NCBI RefSeq assembly: GCF_023101185.1
Contig: NZ_CP078077.1
Location: 372,001 to 436,000, forward strand
Source: Microbacterium galbinum
GTDB taxonomy: Bacteria; Actinomycetota; Actinomycetes; Actinomycetales; Microbacteriaceae
DNA length: 64,000 nucleotides
Direction of reading: 5' to 3'
The translations under genes were made by a program, and so were the position numbers. Each line of letters begins with the position of its first letter. Within the stretch, counting starts at the first letter, position 1. This document shows positions 35,460-44,745 of the stretch, in pieces. The notes below the pieces were generated by a model. That model made no database searches and was not told the DNA's origin. It saw only the letters and a list, made by a program, of their open reading frames with translations.

Positions 35460-36284
35460 ATGGCGTCATCTCCCCTCGGCAGGCCCACGCGCGGCACCAC
35501 CGGGACCAACCGGCTGCGGCGCAACGACCGCTGGATCGCCGCGAGCGACGCTCTCCGTCGAGCATCCGATCCCCTCGTCGTCGACCTCGGGTACGGGGCG
35601 AGCGGCGTGACCGCGTTCGAGCTCGCGACCCGCCTCGTGCGTGTGCGGCCCGACGTCGAGGTGCGCGGACTCGAGATCGATCCCGCGCGCGTCGCGAGCG
35701 CCGAGACGCAGCTCGCGGAGGTGCGCGCGGGCCGCACGCCGTTCGCCGCCGACCTTCCCGTCTCTTTCGGCCGCGGCGGGTTCGAGGTGCCGCTTCCCGA
35801 CGGACGCCGCGCGGCGGTCATCCGGTCGATGAACGTGCTCCGCCAGTACGACGAGCAGGACGTGCCGGATGCCTGGGCGCGCATGACCTCGCGCCTGGCG
35901 CCCGGTGGGCTGTTGTTCGAGGGCACGTGCGATGAGATCGGGCGCGTCGCGAGCTGGATCGACGTCGCCCCGGACGCTGCGCCGCTGCGCTTCACCCTCT
36001 CGCTCCGGCTCGCCGATCTCGACCGTCCGAGCATCGTCGCGGAGCGTCTCCCGAAGGCTCTGATCCACCGCAACGTCCCCGGCGAGCGCATTCACGCCCT
36101 CCTGACCGACCTCGACCGCGAGTGGGATCGGGCCGCCGGACTGTCGACGTTCGGGGCGACCCAGCGCTTCCTCGCCGCCGCGGGCGCGCTGCGCGCACAG
36201 GGGTGGCCCGTGCTCGGCGGCCGGACGCGGTGGCGACTGGGCGAGCTCACGCTGCCGTGGTCGGCGGTCGCGCCCGCGACCTGA
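35460..36284 (+). CDS. Class I SAM-dependent methyltransferase-like protein
   Basis: A 274-residue protein with a Rossmann methyltransferase core: LVVDLGYGASGVTAFELATRLVRVRPDVEVRGLEIDPARVASAE (motif I variant DLGYGASG and acidic loop LEIDP), VIRSMNVLRQYDEQDVPDAWARMTSRLAPGGLLFEGTCDEIGR. It starts with an Arg/Asn-rich segment (TNRLRRNDRWIAA). Substrate unknown. It is convergent with the ygfZ-type gene. Confidence 0.85.
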   Translation: MASSPLGRPTRGTTGTNRLRRNDRWIAASDALRRASDPLVVDLGYGASGVTAFELATRLVRVRPDVEVRGLEIDPARVASAETQLAEVRAGRTPFAADLPVSFGRGGFEVPLPDGRRAAVIRSMNVLRQYDEQDVPDAWARMTSRLAPGGLLFEGTCDEIGRVASWIDVAPDAAPLRFTLSLRLADLDRPSIVAERLPKALIHRNVPGERIHALLTDLDREWDRAAGLSTFGATQRFLAAAGALRAQGWPVLGGRTRWRLGELTLPWSAVAPAT

Positions 36285-36301
36285 ACGGGAGCCCGGTCGG
36301 T

Positions 36302-37423
36302 CTAGACCTGCGCGCGGGGGTCCGGTGCCGACGGGCGACGGGACAGACGGGTGAGGCGCGGGATGTCGGCCGTCGCACCGGCATCCGCCGGAACGATGAC
36401 CTGCTGCGAAGCCGCGATCTCGAGGCCGTTGGCTCGCACGACGAGGTCGCCGACCGGTGCGCGGCGGCTGAGGATCGCGAGCGCGATCGGCCCGTCCTCG
36501 AAGTGCCGGGCCACGGAGGTCAGGTGCCCGACCTCCTCGTCGCCCGCGAAGACGGATGCCCCGGCCTCCGGCAGCACCGCATCGCTGCCGTCGAGCTGCA
36601 GCGCGGCCAGACGCCGCGGCGGGTGCCCGAGGTTGTGCACCTTGGCGACCGTCTCCTGCCCGCGGTAGCAGCCCTTGTTCAGGTGCACGGCGCTGCGGAT
36701 CCAATCGGACTCGTGCGGCAGGGAGCGCTCATCGACCTCGGTCGCCCAGCGCGGACGCCAGGCGGCGACCCGCAACGCCTCTGCTGCGAGGAGCCCGGCC
36801 AGCGCGTCGCGATCGGCCGACACCGCGAGAGCATCCGCGGCCTCGGTCGTCAGCAGCGCGACCCGCCACGCGTAGTCGGCGGCGGGGTGCGCTGCGACCT
36901 CGGCGTACTGGTGTCCGCCCGCGGACACGTGCTGCCACGGATCGGCCCAGATCAGGGGCGCACCGCTCGGTGCGGCCGCCGCCGTGGCCACCGCCGGCGC
37001 GATCGCTCCGCCGTCGAGGAATCCGATCGGAACGAGATCCGGACGGATGCCGACGGAGGCCTGCGCGCGGAACTTCATGCGGGTCAGCCATCCGGCGAGC
37101 GCCTCGGCGTCACCGGCATCCGCCAGCAACCAGGTCGATGCGCCGTCGTCGAGGACTCCGGCCGCGTGCTCGACCCGACCCTGCGGGTCGAGGATCAGCA
37201 GCTCGGTGCTCTCACCCGGAGCGAGACGGCCGAGCGCCTGCGAGGTGATGGAGTCGAGCCAGCTCAGCCGCTCGGGCCCCGCGACCTCGATCACGACCCG
37301 ATCGCCGAGCGGGACGAAGGCAGCTCCCTCGGCGAGGCGGCGCTGCTCGCGGAACGCGTCGCCGAAGTGCGCGATCACGTCTCCGTCGGAGACGGCGCCG
37401 TCGATCTCGGCGAATGCGCCCAC
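36302..37423 (-). CDS. ygfZ: YgfZ/GcvT-domain folate-binding protein (Fe-S assembly)
   Basis: A 373-residue protein of the folate-dependent YgfZ family, which helps maintain iron-sulfur enzymes. The signature K-G-C-Y-x-G-Q-E is present (NKGCYRGQETVAKVHNLGHPPRRLAAL), with the GcvT-like N-terminal part (ERLSWLDSITSQALGRLAPGESTELLILDPQGRVEH). The upstream gene (nitrobindin-like) ends 2 bp before its start and is co-directional; together with the two small membrane-protein genes this forms a likely operon. Confidence 0.92.
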   Translation of the reverse strand: MGAFAEIDGAVSDGDVIAHFGDAFREQRRLAEGAAFVPLGDRVVIEVAGPERLSWLDSITSQALGRLAPGESTELLILDPQGRVEHAAGVLDDGASTWLLADAGDAEALAGWLTRMKFRAQASVGIRPDLVPIGFLDGGAIAPAVATAAAAPSGAPLIWADPWQHVSAGGHQYAEVAAHPAADYAWRVALLTTEAADALAVSADRDALAGLLAAEALRVAAWRPRWATEVDERSLPHESDWIRSAVHLNKGCYRGQETVAKVHNLGHPPRRLAALQLDGSDAVLPEAGASVFAGDEEVGHLTSVARHFEDGPIALAILSRRAPVGDLVVRANGLEIAASQQVIVPADAGATADIPRLTRLSRRPSAPDPRAQV

Positions 37424-37424
37424 G

Positions 37425-38027
37425 TCAGACCTTGGCCAGTCGCGCGGAGGCGTGCGAGCGCAACGGGGTGCCGAGGGCCGCGATGTCCCAGGCCCACAGC
37501 AGGTGGCCGTCTACCAGTCCGTACATCCGCGAGGAGGCGGTGTGCACCTTGGCTCCGGAGCTGCGAACCACGGCATCCGTGGCGATATCGATGCGCGGGC
37601 CGTTGATCTCACCCAGGTACAGCTCGAGCGCACCGTCGGCGTGGGCGAGCGACACCTCGATCGGGAAGCCGCCGCTCTCGGCGCGCAGCTCCTCGACGTC
37701 ATCGACCGTGCGGGCCACGGCGTCCGCAGTCGGGGGCAGCAGTGCCGGACCGGCATCCGCGTCCGTCGCCGGGCGCGCGAGACGCCAGAAACCGGTCTCG
37801 GCCAGCAGAGCGGAGGCCGGGGAGCCCTCCTCCGTGAGGAAGGTGGCGGTGGCCGAGTAGTTCAGGAACGGGCCGCCGTCATGGCTGAAGCTCACGCGAT
37901 GCGTGAACTCGCCCTGCAGCCGCTCATCTCCGACGGGGTAGTCGATGACCCCTGTTCCCTCCCAGACGCCGATCAGCCACGAGAGCGGGGCGAGGTCGGC
38001 CGGGAGGTCGGTGGGAAGCTCGAGCAC
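37425..38027 (-). CDS. Nitrobindin-type heme-binding beta-barrel protein (FABP family)
   Basis: A 200-residue ten-stranded barrel protein with the family signature G-x-W-x-G-x-G (LIGVWEGTGVIDYP), then FLNYSATATFLTEEGSPASALLAETGFWRL and a C-terminal HLLWAWDIAALGTPLRSHASARL supplying the heme-ligand His region. Nitrobindins bind ferric heme and isomerise peroxynitrite to nitrate. It is adjacent to the Fe-S maintenance protein YgfZ, consistent with a nitrosative/oxidative-stress theme (inference). Confidence 0.9.
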   Translation of the reverse strand: MLELPTDLPADLAPLSWLIGVWEGTGVIDYPVGDERLQGEFTHRVSFSHDGGPFLNYSATATFLTEEGSPASALLAETGFWRLARPATDADAGPALLPPTADAVARTVDDVEELRAESGGFPIEVSLAHADGALELYLGEINGPRIDIATDAVVRSSGAKVHTASSRMYGLVDGHLLWAWDIAALGTPLRSHASARLAKV

Positions 38028-38034
38028 GATCGGC

Positions 38035-38148
38035 TCAGCGCTGGCCGCGGAAGAGGTTGCGCAGCACGACCGCCGAGACGAAGACGATCGCGAGGCTCGC
38101 CAGACCCAGCAGGCCGATGAAGAAGAGTTCGAGCGCCATGAGATCCAT
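38035..38148 (-). CDS. Very small membrane protein (37 aa)
   Basis: MDLMALELFFIGLLGLASLAIVFVSAVVLRNLFRGQR: one membrane helix with a basic C-terminus, typical of single-span small proteins. GGGAG lies 3-7 bases before the ATG at 38148. It lies 7 bp upstream of the nitrobindin gene in the same direction. No family recognised; reality is supported by the clean hydrophobic helix, position and ribosome-binding site. Confidence 0.65.
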   Translation of the reverse strand: MDLMALELFFIGLLGLASLAIVFVSAVVLRNLFRGQR

Positions 38149-38180
38149 GGCTCCCACCCTACCGCGCGTGAGCGCGACTG

Positions 38181-38477
38181 TCAGGCGGAGGCGGTGGCGA
38201 GGGCGGCGAGCCCGAATCCGACCGAGATCACGCCCATGAGCAGCAGCGCGCCGATCACGCTCCCCGCCACCCGGAAGATGAATCCCTCGGTGCGGCCGTA
38301 CCAGAGCTGCACGGCGAACGAGAGGAGCACGGCGCCGCCGAAGGCCACCAGCATCCACGGGATGCGCCACTCCTCACCGACCAGGATGCCGATCGCCACG
38401 GCGCCCACCAGAGCGACCGCCCAGACGGCGACCACGCCGGCGAGCGGGCTGCGCGGAGCGAGTGCGGGTTGCGTCAT
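38181..38477 (-). CDS. Small membrane protein (98 aa, three helices)
   Basis: A 98-residue protein, MTQPALAPRSPLAGVVAVWAVALVGAVAIGILVGEEWRIPWMLVAFGGAVLLSFAVQLWYGRTEGFIFRVAGSVIGALLLMGVISVGFGLAALATASA, with three hydrophobic helices. I do not recognise the family. It is divergent from glnR and first in the run toward ygfZ. The start at 38477 gives a soluble Pro-rich lead followed by the first helix. Confidence 0.75.
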   Translation of the reverse strand: MTQPALAPRSPLAGVVAVWAVALVGAVAIGILVGEEWRIPWMLVAFGGAVLLSFAVQLWYGRTEGFIFRVAGSVIGALLLMGVISVGFGLAALATASA

Positions 38478-38550
38478 GCGTCCATTGTCACTCATCGACC
38501 CCGGTATTATTGCCGCACGGCGTTGACCCGCGCGCCGGTGAGGAGTACGC

Positions 38551-39234
38551 GTGCCCCAGATCCTGGTCTTGACGAATGCTCCTGCCGAGGAGTCGGTCCT
38601 GCCCGCGCTGGAGCTGCTCAGCCACACCGTCCGCCAGATCCCCGCAGAGCCCGCGCGGCTCGTGAGCGCCCCCGAGTACGACATCGTGATCGTCGATGCC
38701 CGCACCGACCTCGCGGGCGCCAAGTCGCTGTGCCGTCTGCTCCGCGCGACCGGCCAGGAGGCACCTCTGCTGCTCATCGTCACCGAAGGCGGCATGAGCG
38801 CCGTCTCCGGCGACTGGGGCATCGACGACGTGCTGCTCTCGACCGCCGGCCCCGCCGAGACCGACGCCCGCCTGCGGCTCGCGATCGCGCGCCGCGACGA
38901 CGCCGCGGCCCCGACGCGTGTGCAGGCATCCGGCGTCACGATCGACGAGCAGTCGTACTCCGCCAAGCTGCACGGCAAGCCGCTCGACCTCACCTACAAG
39001 GAGTTCCAGCTCCTGCACTTCCTCGCCACTCACCCCTCGCGGGTGTTCACGCGCGAGCAACTGCTCAGCGAGGTCTGGGGCTACGACTACTTCGGCGGCA
39101 CGCGCACGGTCGACGTGCACGTGCGGCGCCTGCGGGCCAAGCTCGGCGACGCCGATCAGATCATCGGAACGGTCCGCAACGTCGGCTACCGCTTCAACGT
39201 GTACGAGGACGACACCCTGGTGGGCTCGCGGTAA
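38551..39234 (+). CDS. glnR: Nitrogen-response regulator GlnR (atypical OmpR family)
   Basis: A 227-residue protein that I recognise as GlnR from its receiver ([63 protein letters not shown]) and winged helix ([73 protein letters not shown]). Asp49 is kept, but the usual receiver switch residues are missing and no kinase is adjacent, as in GlnR orthologues that work unphosphorylated. It controls nitrogen-assimilation genes. GTG at 38551 follows GGTGAGGAG; TATTAT at 38505-38510 is a good -10 candidate. Confidence 0.92.
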   Translation: MPQILVLTNAPAEESVLPALELLSHTVRQIPAEPARLVSAPEYDIVIVDARTDLAGAKSLCRLLRATGQEAPLLLIVTEGGMSAVSGDWGIDDVLLSTAGPAETDARLRLAIARRDDAAAPTRVQASGVTIDEQSYSAKLHGKPLDLTYKEFQLLHFLATHPSRVFTREQLLSEVWGYDYFGGTRTVDVHVRRLRAKLGDADQIIGTVRNVGYRFNVYEDDTLVGSR

Positions 39235-39246
39235 CCGAGGGCATCC

Positions 39247-39268
39247 GTTCACGCGCGTGTCACCTCTC
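39247..39268 (+). promoter_or_regulatory. PHO box upstream of ppk
   Basis: Two 11-bp units, GTTCACGCGCG and TGTCACCTCTC, follow directly on each other and end 5 bases before a -10-like TTAGAT (39274-39279), so the box covers the -35 region, as expected for an activator site of the RegX3/PhoP type. Confidence 0.72.
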
Positions 39269-39286
39269 GGTGCTTAGATGTACCCC

Positions 39287-41452
39287 ATGATGGATCCCGC
39301 TCTCGCCGACGCAGGTCTCGGCGACGCCGAAGACGACGACTTCGATGCCGTCGAGGCCCCCGACTCGCTCCTCCCGGACCACCGGTACCTCGATCGCGAG
39401 CTGAGTTGGCTCGCGTTCAACCAGCGCGTGCTCGAGCTGGCCGAGGATCCCTCGCTCCCCGAACTCGAGCGGGCGAACTTCCTGGCGATCTTCGCCAGCA
39501 ACCTCGACGAGTTCTTCATGGTGCGCGTCGCCGGCCTCAAACGGCGCATCATCACCGGCCTCGCCGTGCCGACCAACATCGGCCGCTCCCCCTCCGACGC
39601 CCTCGCCGACATCTCGCGCGAGGCGCATGCGCTGCAGCTGCGGCACGCGGATGCCTGGACATCGCTCGTGCGCCCCGCCCTCGCCGACGCCGGTGTCGAG
39701 ATCACGGAGTGGGACGAGCTGACCGATGACGAGCGCGCGGGCCTGACCGATTACTTCCAGGCCCAGGTGTTCCCGGTGCTCATGCCCCTCGCGGTCGACC
39801 CGGCGCATCCGTTCCCCTACATCTCGGGGCTGTCGCTCAACCTCGCGATCCGCATCCGCAACGCACGCACGGGTCGCCAGGAGTTCGCGCGCCTCAAGGT
39901 GCCGCCGATGCTGCCTCGGTTCGTGGAGGTGCCGGGCAACAGCGAGATCTCGCGCTACCTGCGCCTCGAAGAGCTCATCGCCAACCACCTCGGAGACCTC
40001 TTCCCCGGTATGGAGGTGCTCGACCACCACGCCTTCCGCCTCACCCGCAACGAAGACGTCGAGATCGAGGAGGACGAGAGCGAGAACCTCATCCAGGCGC
40101 TCGAGGCCGAGCTGCTGCGCCGCCGGTTCGGACCGCCGATCCGCCTCGAGATCACCGATGACATGGACGACGTGACCCTCGAGCTGCTGGTGAAGGAGCT
40201 CGACATCACCGACCAGGAGGTCTACCGCCTCCCCGGACCGCTCGACCTGCGCGGACTCTTCGGGCTCTCGCGCATCGAGCGCCCCGATCTGCGGTACCCG
40301 CCGCACGTTCCGACCACGGCCGTCGCGTTCCAGCCCGGCGACAGCAGCACGCGTGCCGACATGTTCAAGGCCATCCGCAAGTCCGACGTGCTCGTGCACC
40401 ACCCGTACGAGTCGTTCACCACGAGCGTGCAGGCGTTCCTCGAACAGGCTGCCCGTGATCCGCACGTGCTCGCCATCAAGCAGACCCTGTACCGCACCTC
40501 GGGAGACAGCCCCGTCGTGCAGGCGCTGATCGACGCCGCCGAAGCGGGCAAGCAGGTGCTCGCCCTGGTCGAGGTCAAGGCACGGTTCGACGAGGCGAAC
40601 AACATCGTCTGGGCGCGCAAGCTCGAGAAGGCCGGCGTGCACGTCGTGTACGGCCTGGTCGGGCTCAAGACGCACTGCAAGCTCGCCCTCGTGATCCGCG
40701 AGGAAGACGGCAAGCTCCAGCACTACTCGCACGTCGGCACCGGAAACTACAACCCGAAGACCAGCCGCATCTACGAGGACTTCGGGCTGTTCACCGCGGA
40801 CGCGCAGGTCGGAAAGGACCTCACCCGCCTCTTCAACGAGCTGAGCGGCTACGCGATCGAGAAGAAGTTCAAGCGTCTGCTCGTCGCGCCCCTGCACCTG
40901 CGCAAGGGACTCGTGCGCCAGATCGACAACGAGCGCGCCAACGCCGTCGCCGGCAAGCCCGCGCACATCCGCATCAAGGTCAACTCGATGGTCGACGAGG
41001 AGATCATCGACGCGCTCTACCGTGCCAGCGTGGCCGGGGTGAAGGTCGACGTGTGGGTGCGCGGCATCTGCAGCCTCCGCACGGATCTCGACGGCATCAG
41101 CGACAACATCACGGTGCGCAGCATCCTGGGTCGCTATCTCGAGCACTCGCGCATCTTCGCCTTCGAGAACGGCGGCGATCCGCAGATCTACATCGGCAGC
41201 GCCGACATGATGCACCGCAACCTCGACCGACGCGTCGAGGCGCTCGTCCGCGTCACCGAACCCGCGCATCTGAAAGAGCTCCTGGCGTTCTTCGACCTCG
41301 CGATGGATCCGGGGACGAGTTCCTGGCACCTCGGCGCGGCCGGCGTGTGGGAGCGCCACGCCGCGGATGCCGACGGCAAGCCGCTGATCGACCTGCAGGA
41401 TAAGACCATGGGTCAGATTCAGCGACGCCGGCGTGCGCGGGCGGTTCGATGA
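39287..41452 (+). CDS. ppk: Polyphosphate kinase 1
   Basis: A 721-residue enzyme that reversibly polymerises ATP gamma-phosphate into polyphosphate. Recognisable parts: N-terminal [22 protein letters not shown], the head domain [24 protein letters not shown], the catalytic half FVFK-equivalent [29 protein letters not shown], the autophosphorylated-His region [25 protein letters not shown], and [19 protein letters not shown] 39287 is 7 bases after TTAGAT, fitting a leaderless start; the ATG at 39278 overlaps that box. ATGA overlap couples it to the Nudix gene. A PHO box lies upstream. Confidence 0.96.
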   Translation: MMDPALADAGLGDAEDDDFDAVEAPDSLLPDHRYLDRELSWLAFNQRVLELAEDPSLPELERANFLAIFASNLDEFFMVRVAGLKRRIITGLAVPTNIGRSPSDALADISREAHALQLRHADAWTSLVRPALADAGVEITEWDELTDDERAGLTDYFQAQVFPVLMPLAVDPAHPFPYISGLSLNLAIRIRNARTGRQEFARLKVPPMLPRFVEVPGNSEISRYLRLEELIANHLGDLFPGMEVLDHHAFRLTRNEDVEIEEDESENLIQALEAELLRRRFGPPIRLEITDDMDDVTLELLVKELDITDQEVYRLPGPLDLRGLFGLSRIERPDLRYPPHVPTTAVAFQPGDSSTRADMFKAIRKSDVLVHHPYESFTTSVQAFLEQAARDPHVLAIKQTLYRTSGDSPVVQALIDAAEAGKQVLALVEVKARFDEANNIVWARKLEKAGVHVVYGLVGLKTHCKLALVIREEDGKLQHYSHVGTGNYNPKTSRIYEDFGLFTADAQVGKDLTRLFNELSGYAIEKKFKRLLVAPLHLRKGLVRQIDNERANAVAGKPAHIRIKVNSMVDEEIIDALYRASVAGVKVDVWVRGICSLRTDLDGISDNITVRSILGRYLEHSRIFAFENGGDPQIYIGSADMMHRNLDRRVEALVRVTEPAHLKELLAFFDLAMDPGTSSWHLGAAGVWERHAADADGKPLIDLQDKTMGQIQRRRRARAVR

Positions 41453-42423
41453 CGGTCGGACAGACCTTCGCAGAGCGGTCGAAGTGGACGGACAAGGCCG
41501 TCTACGCGGCCGGTGCCGTCGTCTGGCGCATCGTCGACGGCAAGCTGCGCATCCTGCTGATCCACCGCACCAAATACCGTGACGTCACTCTGCCCAAGGG
41601 CAAGGTCGATCCCGGCGAGATGCTCGCCGAGACCGCCGTGCGCGAGGTGCAGGAGGAAACCGGCATCCGCGTCTCCCTGGGCGTTCCCGTGGGCGTGAGC
41701 CGCTACAACCTCGCGTCGATGAAGCAGAAGGTCGTGCACTACTGGGCCGCCGAGGCCACCGACGACGCGATCCGCGCATCGACGTTCGTGCCCAACCGGG
41801 AGATCGCGGCGATCGAGTGGGCCAGCGTGAAGAAGGCCAGGGAGCGCCTCAGCTACCCGGTCGACCACGAGATCCTCGACTTCTTCGCCCGCCTGGTCGA
41901 GGACGGCGCGCTGCGTACGTTCCCACTGATCGTGCTGCGGCACGCCAAGGCGTTGTCGCGTTCCGAATGGGACGGTACGGATGCCGAGCGCCCGCTCGCC
42001 GATCGCGGGCGCCGACAGGCGAAGTCGATCGTCGGCCCCCTGCGCGCCTTCGGCGTGCGGAAGATCGTGACGAGCGACGCCGTCCGATGCGTCGAGACCG
42101 TGAAGCCGCTCGCCAAGGCGCTCGATCGAAAGGCCGTGCGCACCGAGCTCATCAGCCAGGACGCCTGGGAGGACGGAACCTCCGATCTGCGCTCGGTGGT
42201 CGGGCGGCGCGTACGCTCCGGCAAGCCCGCCGTGCTCTGCAGCCACGGGCCCGTTCTGCCCGGCCTCCTGTCCGAGATCGCGCTCGCGACCGCCACGATC
42301 CAGGGCTCCTACCTCAGCAGCGCGGCCGACCTCGAGCCGGCGGCGTTCTCCGTGGTTCACCTCTCGGCCACGAACCCCGGATCCGGCATCATCTCGATCG
42401 AGACGCACATTCCGAAGGTCTGA
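41449..42423 (+). CDS. mutT1: Nudix hydrolase fused to histidine phosphatase (MutT1-like)
   Basis: A 324-residue two-domain protein. Residues about 10-150 are Nudix with a complete box, [23 protein letters not shown]. Residues about 160-324 are a SixA-like phosphohistidine-phosphatase domain with the RH(A/G) motif [30 protein letters not shown] and the second His in [14 protein letters not shown]. Mycobacterial MutT1 has this architecture, is encoded after ppk1, and hydrolyses 8-oxo-dGTP and diadenosine polyphosphates. Translational coupling to ppk suggests joint control with polyphosphate metabolism. Confidence 0.93.
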   Translation: MTVGQTFAERSKWTDKAVYAAGAVVWRIVDGKLRILLIHRTKYRDVTLPKGKVDPGEMLAETAVREVQEETGIRVSLGVPVGVSRYNLASMKQKVVHYWAAEATDDAIRASTFVPNREIAAIEWASVKKARERLSYPVDHEILDFFARLVEDGALRTFPLIVLRHAKALSRSEWDGTDAERPLADRGRRQAKSIVGPLRAFGVRKIVTSDAVRCVETVKPLAKALDRKAVRTELISQDAWEDGTSDLRSVVGRRVRSGKPAVLCSHGPVLPGLLSEIALATATIQGSYLSSAADLEPAAFSVVHLSATNPGSGIISIETHIPKV

Positions 42424-42468
42424 CGCGGCCCGGAATTCCGGGGGTAGCACCCCAGAGAGTCGACAGCC

Positions 42469-42490
42469 GTTCACCTTCCGTTCACCCGCG
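42469..42490 (+). promoter_or_regulatory. PHO box upstream of pstS
   Basis: Two perfect tandem 11-bp units, GTTCACCTTCC and GTTCACCCGCG. The first seven bases are identical (GTTCACC). A related GTTAACC follows at 42503 and a TANNNT -10 candidate (TAGCGT) at 42518-42523. This is the clearest phosphate-regulator site in the window. Confidence 0.88.
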
Positions 42491-42577
42491 CGGGAGAGTC
42501 TCGTTAACCGCCGCGCTTAGCGTCACTGTGTGCCCTGCACCGGGCCTCAACCCCTCCCACGATCGAACGGATCCACA

Positions 42578-43681
42578 GTGAAGATCTCCCGAATCGCTCG
42601 CATCGGCGCCATCGGCGCCGTCGCTGCTCTCGCCCTGGCCGGTTGCGCCGCGAACGAAGGCGGCACCGGCGGCTCGTCCGACGCCCCCTCCGACTCCACT
42701 CTCTCGGGCACCATCGACGCCACCGGCGCGTCGTCGCAGACCGCTGCGCAGGAGGCGTGGGTCGCCGCGTTCCAGACCGCGAACCCCGACGTCACCGTCA
42801 ACTACGAGCCCACCGGCTCCGGCACCGGCCGCGAGAACTTCCTCGAGGGCGGCAGCAACTTCATCGGCTCCGACCGTGCGTTCAACGACGAGGAGATCGC
42901 CGCCGGCGGCTTCGGCGCCTGCGTGACCGACGACATCGTCGAGGTCCCGCTCTACATCTCGCCGGTCGCCGTCGCGTTCAACATCGAAGGCATCGACACG
43001 CTCAACCTCGACGCAGCCACGATCGCGGGCATCTTCGCCGGCACGATCACCAACTGGAACGCTCCCGAGATCGCCGCGCTGAACGACGGCGTCGAGCTGC
43101 CCGACCTGGCGATCTCGCCGGTCCACCGCTCCGACCCCTCGGGCACGCAGGAGACCTTCACCAAGTACCTCTCGGCGACCGCCGGTGACGTCTGGACCTA
43201 CGAGCCGGCCGATGTCTGGCCGATCGAGGGTGGCGAGGCCGCTCAGGGCACCTCGGGTGTCGTCCAGGCCATCACCGCGGGCAACGGCGCGATCGGGTTC
43301 GCCGACGCCTCGCAGGTCGGCGACCTCGGCCAGGTGCACGTCGGCGTGGGCGGCGACTTCGTCGCCTACTCGGCCGAGGCCGCTGCCGCGCTCGTCGAGG
43401 GCTCGCCCCTCGTCGAGGGACGTGGCGCCGGAGACCTCGTCTTCGACGTCGACCCGGCATCCGCTGCCGAGGGTTCCTACCCGATCGCCCTGGTCAGCTA
43501 CCTGATCGCGTGCGAGCAGTACGAGGACACCAACGTCGCCGAGCTCGTCAAGGAGTACCTCACCTACATCGCCAGCGCCGAGGGCCAGGAAGCTGCCGCG
43601 GACAACGCCGGCAGCGCCCCGATCTCGGACTCGCTGCGCGAGCAGGTCCAGGCCGCGATCGACCTGATCCAGGTCGGCTGA
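42578..43681 (+). CDS. pstS: Phosphate ABC transporter substrate-binding lipoprotein PstS
   Basis: A 367-residue lipoprotein; GTG at 42578 (VKISRIARIGAIGAVAALALAGC, lipobox LAGC). The phosphate-binding loops are GTIDATGASSQTAAQEAWVAAF, GSGTGRENFLEGGSNFIGSDRAF (Thr-Gly-Ser-Gly motif TGSGTGR) and SPVHRSDPSGTQETF. It captures inorganic phosphate outside the membrane and hands it to PstCA. First gene of pstSCAB under a PHO box; a hairpin follows the stop. Confidence 0.97.
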   Translation: MKISRIARIGAIGAVAALALAGCAANEGGTGGSSDAPSDSTLSGTIDATGASSQTAAQEAWVAAFQTANPDVTVNYEPTGSGTGRENFLEGGSNFIGSDRAFNDEEIAAGGFGACVTDDIVEVPLYISPVAVAFNIEGIDTLNLDAATIAGIFAGTITNWNAPEIAALNDGVELPDLAISPVHRSDPSGTQETFTKYLSATAGDVWTYEPADVWPIEGGEAAQGTSGVVQAITAGNGAIGFADASQVGDLGQVHVGVGGDFVAYSAEAAAALVEGSPLVEGRGAGDLVFDVDPASAAEGSYPIALVSYLIACEQYEDTNVAELVKEYLTYIASAEGQEAAADNAGSAPISDSLREQVQAAIDLIQVG

Positions 43682-43705
43682 TCCAGCCGATCGACTGATG
43701 GCAGT

Positions 43706-43734
43706 GCCCCCGCGTCCCGATCGGACGCGGGGGC
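43706..43734 (+). terminator. Hairpin between pstS and pstC (attenuator or mRNA stabiliser)
   Basis: A perfect 12-bp GC-rich stem (43706-43717 with 43723-43734) with a 5-base loop and no T-run, in the 100-bp gap of the pst operon. Such a structure commonly makes the binding-protein message more abundant than that of the permeases. Confidence 0.6.
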
Positions 43735-43781
43735 TCCGCCCGGTCAGCCCCCGTTCCACCCCGCCCCGAAACAGGGAGACC

Positions 43782-44744
43782 ATGAGCACGACCGCGCAGG
43801 CGCCCGCAGCGCCGCACGCACCGATCAAGGCCAAGCAGCGTCTCGGCGACCGGGTGTTTTCCGGTACCGCTCTCGGAGCGGGGATCATCATCCTCGTCGT
43901 CCTCGCGCTGGTCGCCGCCTTCCTCATCATCCAGAGCATCCCGGCGTTCCAGCTCGACACCACCGGCAACCACATCCTCAAGGGCGAATCCTTCTGGGTG
44001 TACGTCTGGCCCCTCGTCTTCGGAACGCTCTGGGCCTCGTTCATCGCGCTGCTCATCGCCGCACCGATCTCCATCGGCATCGCGCTCTTCATCTCGCACT
44101 ACGCGCACCGTCGCCTCGCCGCCTTCCTCGGCTACGTGATCGACCTGCTCGCCGCGGTCCCCTCCGTCGTCTTCGGCCTCTGGGGCGGCCTCGTGCTCGC
44201 CCCCCTCCTCCAGCCGATCTACGCCTGGCTCAACACCCACGCCTCCTGGGTGCCGTTCTTCGGCGGCCAGGTGTCGTCGACGGGAAAGACGATCCTCACG
44301 GCATCCCTCGTGCTCGCCGTGATGTGCATCCCGATCATGACCGCCATCTGCCGCGAGGTCTTCCTGCAGACGCCGAAGCTCCACGAGGAGGCGGCGCTCG
44401 CGCTCGGCTCCACCCGCTGGGAGATGGTGCGAATGGCCGTTCTGCCGTTCGCCCGCGGCGGTATGGTCTCGGCGGCGATGCTCGCCCTCGGCCGCGCACT
44501 CGGCGAGACCATGGCCGTGACCATGGTGCTGTCGCCCTCGGCCGTCGTCAGCTTCCTCGTGCTCACCGCGACGAACCCGACGCCGATCCCCGCCAACATC
44601 GCCCTGGCCTTCCCCGAAGCGCACGGCACCGGAGTCAACACGCTCATCGCGACCGGCCTCATCCTCTTCATCGTGACCTTCGCGGTCAACGCGTTGGCGC
44701 GATGGATCGTCGCCCGCCGCGCCGAGTTCTCGGGAGCGAACTGA
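43782..44744 (+). CDS. pstC: Phosphate ABC transporter permease PstC
   Basis: A 320-residue permease with six helices and the binding-protein-dependent transport signature in the loop EEAALALGSTRWEMVRMAVLPFARGG (EAA motif). AGGGAG precedes the ATG. It pairs with PstA as the membrane channel; pstA begins 1 bp after its stop. Confidence 0.96.
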   Translation: MSTTAQAPAAPHAPIKAKQRLGDRVFSGTALGAGIIILVVLALVAAFLIIQSIPAFQLDTTGNHILKGESFWVYVWPLVFGTLWASFIALLIAAPISIGIALFISHYAHRRLAAFLGYVIDLLAAVPSVVFGLWGGLVLAPLLQPIYAWLNTHASWVPFFGGQVSSTGKTILTASLVLAVMCIPIMTAICREVFLQTPKLHEEAALALGSTRWEMVRMAVLPFARGGMVSAAMLALGRALGETMAVTMVLSPSAVVSFLVLTATNPTPIPANIALAFPEAHGTGVNTLIATGLILFIVTFAVNALARWIVARRAEFSGAN

Positions 44745-44745
44745 C

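Noticed and set aside
39260..41359. A 699-codon minus-strand frame opposite ppk
   Set aside because: No domain signature; ppk motifs on the plus strand are complete.
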